Positions 8,225-10,000 of a stretch of 10,000 bases of DNA are shown piece after piece; within the stretch, counting starts at the first letter, position 1; every line of letters begins with the position of its first letter. A program made the position numbers and the translations under genes. The stretch lies in contig NZ_JAIWOI010000180.1 in NCBI RefSeq assembly GCF_020217005.1, forward strand, positions 1 to 10,000, given 5' to 3'. The stretch is from Rheinheimera sp. Its GTDB lineage: Bacteria > Pseudomonadota > Gammaproteobacteria > Enterobacterales > Alteromonadaceae. Under the pieces are notes generated by a model. It did not search any database, had not been told where the DNA came from, and worked only from the letters and a program-made list of their open reading frames with translations.

Positions 8225-8254
8225 ATAAAAAAAGCCAGCGCTAAGGCTGGCTTT
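8225..8254 (-). terminator. Rho-independent terminator of the M28 peptidase gene
   Basis: Read on the - strand: perfect 9-bp stem AAAGCCAGC / GCTGGCTTT (arms at 8246-8254 and 8231-8239) with a 6-nt loop, running into seven consecutive T (8227-8233). It begins 11 bases after the peptidase stop codon and should insulate the receptor gene from peptidase transcription. Confidence 0.92.
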
Positions 8255-8262
8255 CGTTGAGT

Positions 8263-8283
8263 AAATCACTGCAGCAGTGATTT
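8263..8283. repeat. Perfect inverted repeat spanning the peptidase stop codon
   Basis: Arms AAATCACTGC (8263-8272) and GCAGTGATTT (8274-8283) flank a single central base. The repeat covers the last codons of the peptidase (Lys-Ser-Leu-Leu-Gln region) and its TGA at 8266-8268, and lies only eight bases from the terminator hairpin. With a one-base loop the inner pairs cannot form in RNA, but a shorter stem could. It might be a protein-binding site, an mRNA 3'-end structure or chance. Confidence 0.5.
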
Positions 8284-9894
8284 ATCCCGTATTGTTTTAA
8301 ACTCTTTGCCTGGCAACCAGTTTGGCCAGCTTTGGCTGTTCGCCACTTCTAACCCCACCTGGTAAAACAGGAATAAATCCTGCTGTGAACCCCGTAGATC
8401 CCACTTAGGGTTAAATTCGTCGTTTACTTTGTGGTAGTAATCCTTGACGTAGTTTTTACGTTGCTGCAAACCCCAATCTTTCCCATGTTCTACGCTATCG
8501 ATGCCACCTCGGGCATAGAGCATAGGTACACCTTTTTTCGCCAGGTTAAAATGGTCTGAGCGGTAATAAAAACCATCCTGTGGCGTAGGCTCAGGTGCTA
8601 TGTAGCGGTTTTGCGCTTTGGCGTATTTCGCCAGAATAGGCTCAAGCTCAGAGCTGCCATAACCAAATACCATCACATCACGCATAGGACCATAGACATT
8701 CATAATGTCCATATTGATACCAGCCACAGTTTTATTGACCGGAAAAAGTGGATGCTCGGCATACCAACGTGACCCCAATAAACCCCGCTCTTCTGCTGTG
8801 ACAGCGACAAAAGCGATGGAACGCTCCGGCGCCTGACCTTGTTTAAATTTCTCAGCCAGAGCTAATAAGCCGGCAATACCACCAGCGTTATCCTGAGCAC
8901 CGTTAAAAATTTTGTCATCACTGCGGCTAAAATCAAGCCCAAAATGGTCCCAATGCGCCATATAAATCACAGCTTCATCCGGTTTTTTGCTACCAGGGAT
9001 AAAACCTATGACGTTATTGGAATCTATTTCACGCAAGTTGTTTTTGATGCTGATACTGGCTTTTGCATGCAGGGGTATGGCTTTAAAATCAGGCTTTAAG
9101 GCTTTGGCCTTCATCTCTTTTAAGCTGCTGCCGTTGGCGGCGAATAAGCGTTCGGCTGCCTCCAGAGATAACCAGCCTTCCACCTGTGCTTTGTGCATAT
9201 TTTTATTGGCATCCGCCAGCTCAAACCTGATAGGACTGGTGCCTGCGACCACATTCCAACCATAACTGGCGGCTTCGGTTTCGTGCACTATCAACAGCAT
9301 AGCTGCACCCTGCCGGGCTGCTTCCTCGTATTTGTAAGTCCAGCGACCGTAATAGGTCATGGCATTGCCAGTGAAAAGTTTAGGATCCTGAGTGGCAAAA
9401 CCCGGGTCATTCACCAGTACTACTACTGTTTTGCCTTTCACATCTAAATCTTTGTAATCATTCCAGTTATATTCAGGTGCCACTATGCCGTAACCGGCAA
9501 ATACCATCTCACTATTTTCCACCTTAATTTCCGGCACCATACGGGTCGACCAGGCCATCATATCGGTTTTGTAGACCAGATCAGCAGCCGTTTTATCGCC
9601 GGTTAAAGTCATGCTGGAGACAGCCACAGGATCAATTTGTACTACAGGCACAGCCTGACGGTAGCTGCCGTTTTTGTAAGCCGTTAAACCTAAACGCTTA
9701 AATTCAGTTTCAAGATAAGCCACAGTGCGCTTTTCACCTTCAGTTGCGGGAGCCCGCCCCTGCATTTCATCTGACGCTACTTTTTCAAAATAGCGGGCAA
9801 AATTGGCGTTAAAATCGGTTTGAACTAATATGGGCTCTGCTGCACTGGCGGTAAAAACCAGCCCAAAAGCCAGAGTGGTGACAAACTTATTCAT
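8266..9894 (-). CDS. Secreted M28-family zinc metallopeptidase with PA-like insert
   Basis: 542 residues from the chosen ATG. A signal peptide (about 1-19, ending TASA-AE) predicts export to the periplasm or beyond. A PA-like segment (about 130-250, beginning FAGYGIVAPEYNWNDY) sits in the N-terminal half. The M28 di-zinc catalytic domain follows from about 290, with every expected residue: H314 and D316 in AHWDH, bridging D335 in GAQDNAGG, general base E368 with zinc ligand E369 in TAEERG, D396 in NMD, and H448 in SDHF. It should remove N-terminal amino acids from peptides, like other M28 aminopeptidases; the exact specificity is not readable. The start at 9894 is chosen because AAGGGG lies just upstream and the signal peptide begins there; the longer in-frame TTG at 9927 lies in the loop of a terminator hairpin. 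The gene upstream on this strand ends in a very similar sequence, implying a tandem paralogue. Confidence 0.95.
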   Translation of the reverse strand: MNKFVTTLAFGLVFTASAAEPILVQTDFNANFARYFEKVASDEMQGRAPATEGEKRTVAYLETEFKRLGLTAYKNGSYRQAVPVVQIDPVAVSSMTLTGDKTAADLVYKTDMMAWSTRMVPEIKVENSEMVFAGYGIVAPEYNWNDYKDLDVKGKTVVVLVNDPGFATQDPKLFTGNAMTYYGRWTYKYEEAARQGAAMLLIVHETEAASYGWNVVAGTSPIRFELADANKNMHKAQVEGWLSLEAAERLFAANGSSLKEMKAKALKPDFKAIPLHAKASISIKNNLREIDSNNVIGFIPGSKKPDEAVIYMAHWDHFGLDFSRSDDKIFNGAQDNAGGIAGLLALAEKFKQGQAPERSIAFVAVTAEERGLLGSRWYAEHPLFPVNKTVAGINMDIMNVYGPMRDVMVFGYGSSELEPILAKYAKAQNRYIAPEPTPQDGFYYRSDHFNLAKKGVPMLYARGGIDSVEHGKDWGLQQRKNYVKDYYHKVNDEFNPKWDLRGSQQDLFLFYQVGLEVANSQSWPNWLPGKEFKTIRDKSLLQ

Positions 9895-9897
9895 AGA

Positions 9898-9904
9898 TCC
9901 CCTT
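9898..9904 (-). promoter_or_regulatory. Ribosome binding site of the M28 peptidase
   Basis: AAGGGGA on the - strand, three bases before the ATG at 9894 (AAGG itself is six bases away). It decides the start against the TTG at 9927. It sits only two bases past the T run of the preceding terminator, leaving no room for a promoter between the two. Confidence 0.8.
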
Positions 9905-9906
9905 TT

Positions 9907-9939
9907 AAAAAAATAAGGCAGAGTCAATGCTCTGCCTTA
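9907..9939 (-). terminator. Rho-independent terminator between tandem peptidase genes
   Basis: Read on the - strand: perfect 10-bp stem TAAGGCAGAG / CTCTGCCTTA (arms at 9930-9939 and 9914-9923), a 6-nt loop, then seven T (9907-9913). It begins 16 bases after the stop codon of the gene to the right. In the + direction it is also followed by a T-rich stretch, so it may work both ways. Confidence 0.88.
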
Positions 9940-9955
9940 CGCTGTTTTATTCTCT

Positions 9956-10000
9956 TTATTTTTGCGCCAGTGAAGCATCACGTATAGCGCGGAATTCACG
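9956..10000 (-). CDS. C-terminal end of a probable second M28 peptidase (partial)
   Basis: The last 14 codons plus TAA of a gene running in from the right edge: REFRAIRDASLAQK. The neighbouring peptidase ends KEFKTIRDKSLLQ, so E-F-x-x-I-R-D-x-S-L-x-Q is shared at the same distance from the C-terminus. This, with the same strand and close spacing (62 bases from this stop codon to the next ATG), suggests a tandem duplicate of the M28 peptidase gene. The evidence is short, and only sequence beyond the window can prove the family. Confidence 0.7.
   Translation of the reverse strand, partial: REFRAIRDASLAQK

Larger units (their letters stand above)
7960..8265. other. Intergenic region between receptor and M28 peptidase genes
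   Basis: About 300 bases with no convincing gene. From right to left it holds the peptidase terminator (8225-8254), a featureless stretch of about 145 bases (8080-8224), the receptor promoter with an overlapping palindrome (8047-8079), and a receptor leader of about 85 bases with its ribosome binding site. The only candidate ORF in the featureless part is an 11-codon one at 8134-8169 (+), which I do not call. Confidence 0.7.

Noticed and set aside
9895..9927. 11-residue N-terminal extension of the M28 peptidase from a TTG at 9927
   Set aside because: The TTG lies in the loop of an intrinsic terminator, and the extension precedes a normal signal peptide with its own strong ribosome binding site.

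Overview
The window looks like an ordinary chromosomal segment of a heterotrophic, probably aquatic gammaproteobacterium. The evidence is moderate GC content, an HAE-1 type RND efflux pump, a GGDEF-EAL protein, a large TonB-dependent receptor of the 'TonB-Xanth-Caul' style and secreted M28 zinc peptidases. This mix is typical of Alteromonadales and relatives. A Rheinheimera/Alishewanella-like source is my best guess from protein style, but it is an inference and was not tested. No rRNA, tRNA, CRISPR array, phage gene, transposase or plasmid function is visible.

Layout, left to right. Bases 1-2942 (+) hold all but the N-terminus of an RND inner-membrane efflux pump. It ends facing a two-stem hairpin (2968-3010) that separates it from a convergent membrane-anchored c-di-GMP enzyme with both GGDEF and EAL domains (3016-4884, -). 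A spacer of about 0.25 kb follows, containing a strong intrinsic terminator (5075-5106) for the next gene. That gene is a TonB-dependent outer-membrane receptor (5131-7959, -). Its upstream region carries a near-consensus sigma-70 promoter overlapped by a 20-bp imperfect palindrome that looks like an operator. Next come an intrinsic terminator (8225-8254) and a secreted M28 zinc peptidase with a PA-like insert (8266-9894, -). Another hairpin terminator follows (9907-9939). Finally there are the last 14 codons of a gene (9956-10000, -) whose C-terminus resembles that of the first peptidase, indicating a tandem pair of M28 paralogues.

How the genes may work together. The peptidases and the receptor are all predicted to be exported and lie on the same strand, so they could serve nutrient scavenging: peptide trimming outside the inner membrane and uptake across the outer membrane. 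However, a terminator and a separate promoter show that the receptor is its own transcription unit. The efflux pump and the c-di-GMP enzyme have no evident functional link to the rest. I did not find a convincing undescribed system. The best leads are the operator-like palindrome at the receptor promoter, the terminator packed directly against the ribosome binding site between the two peptidase genes, and the Lys-to-Arg change at the proton-relay position of the pump.
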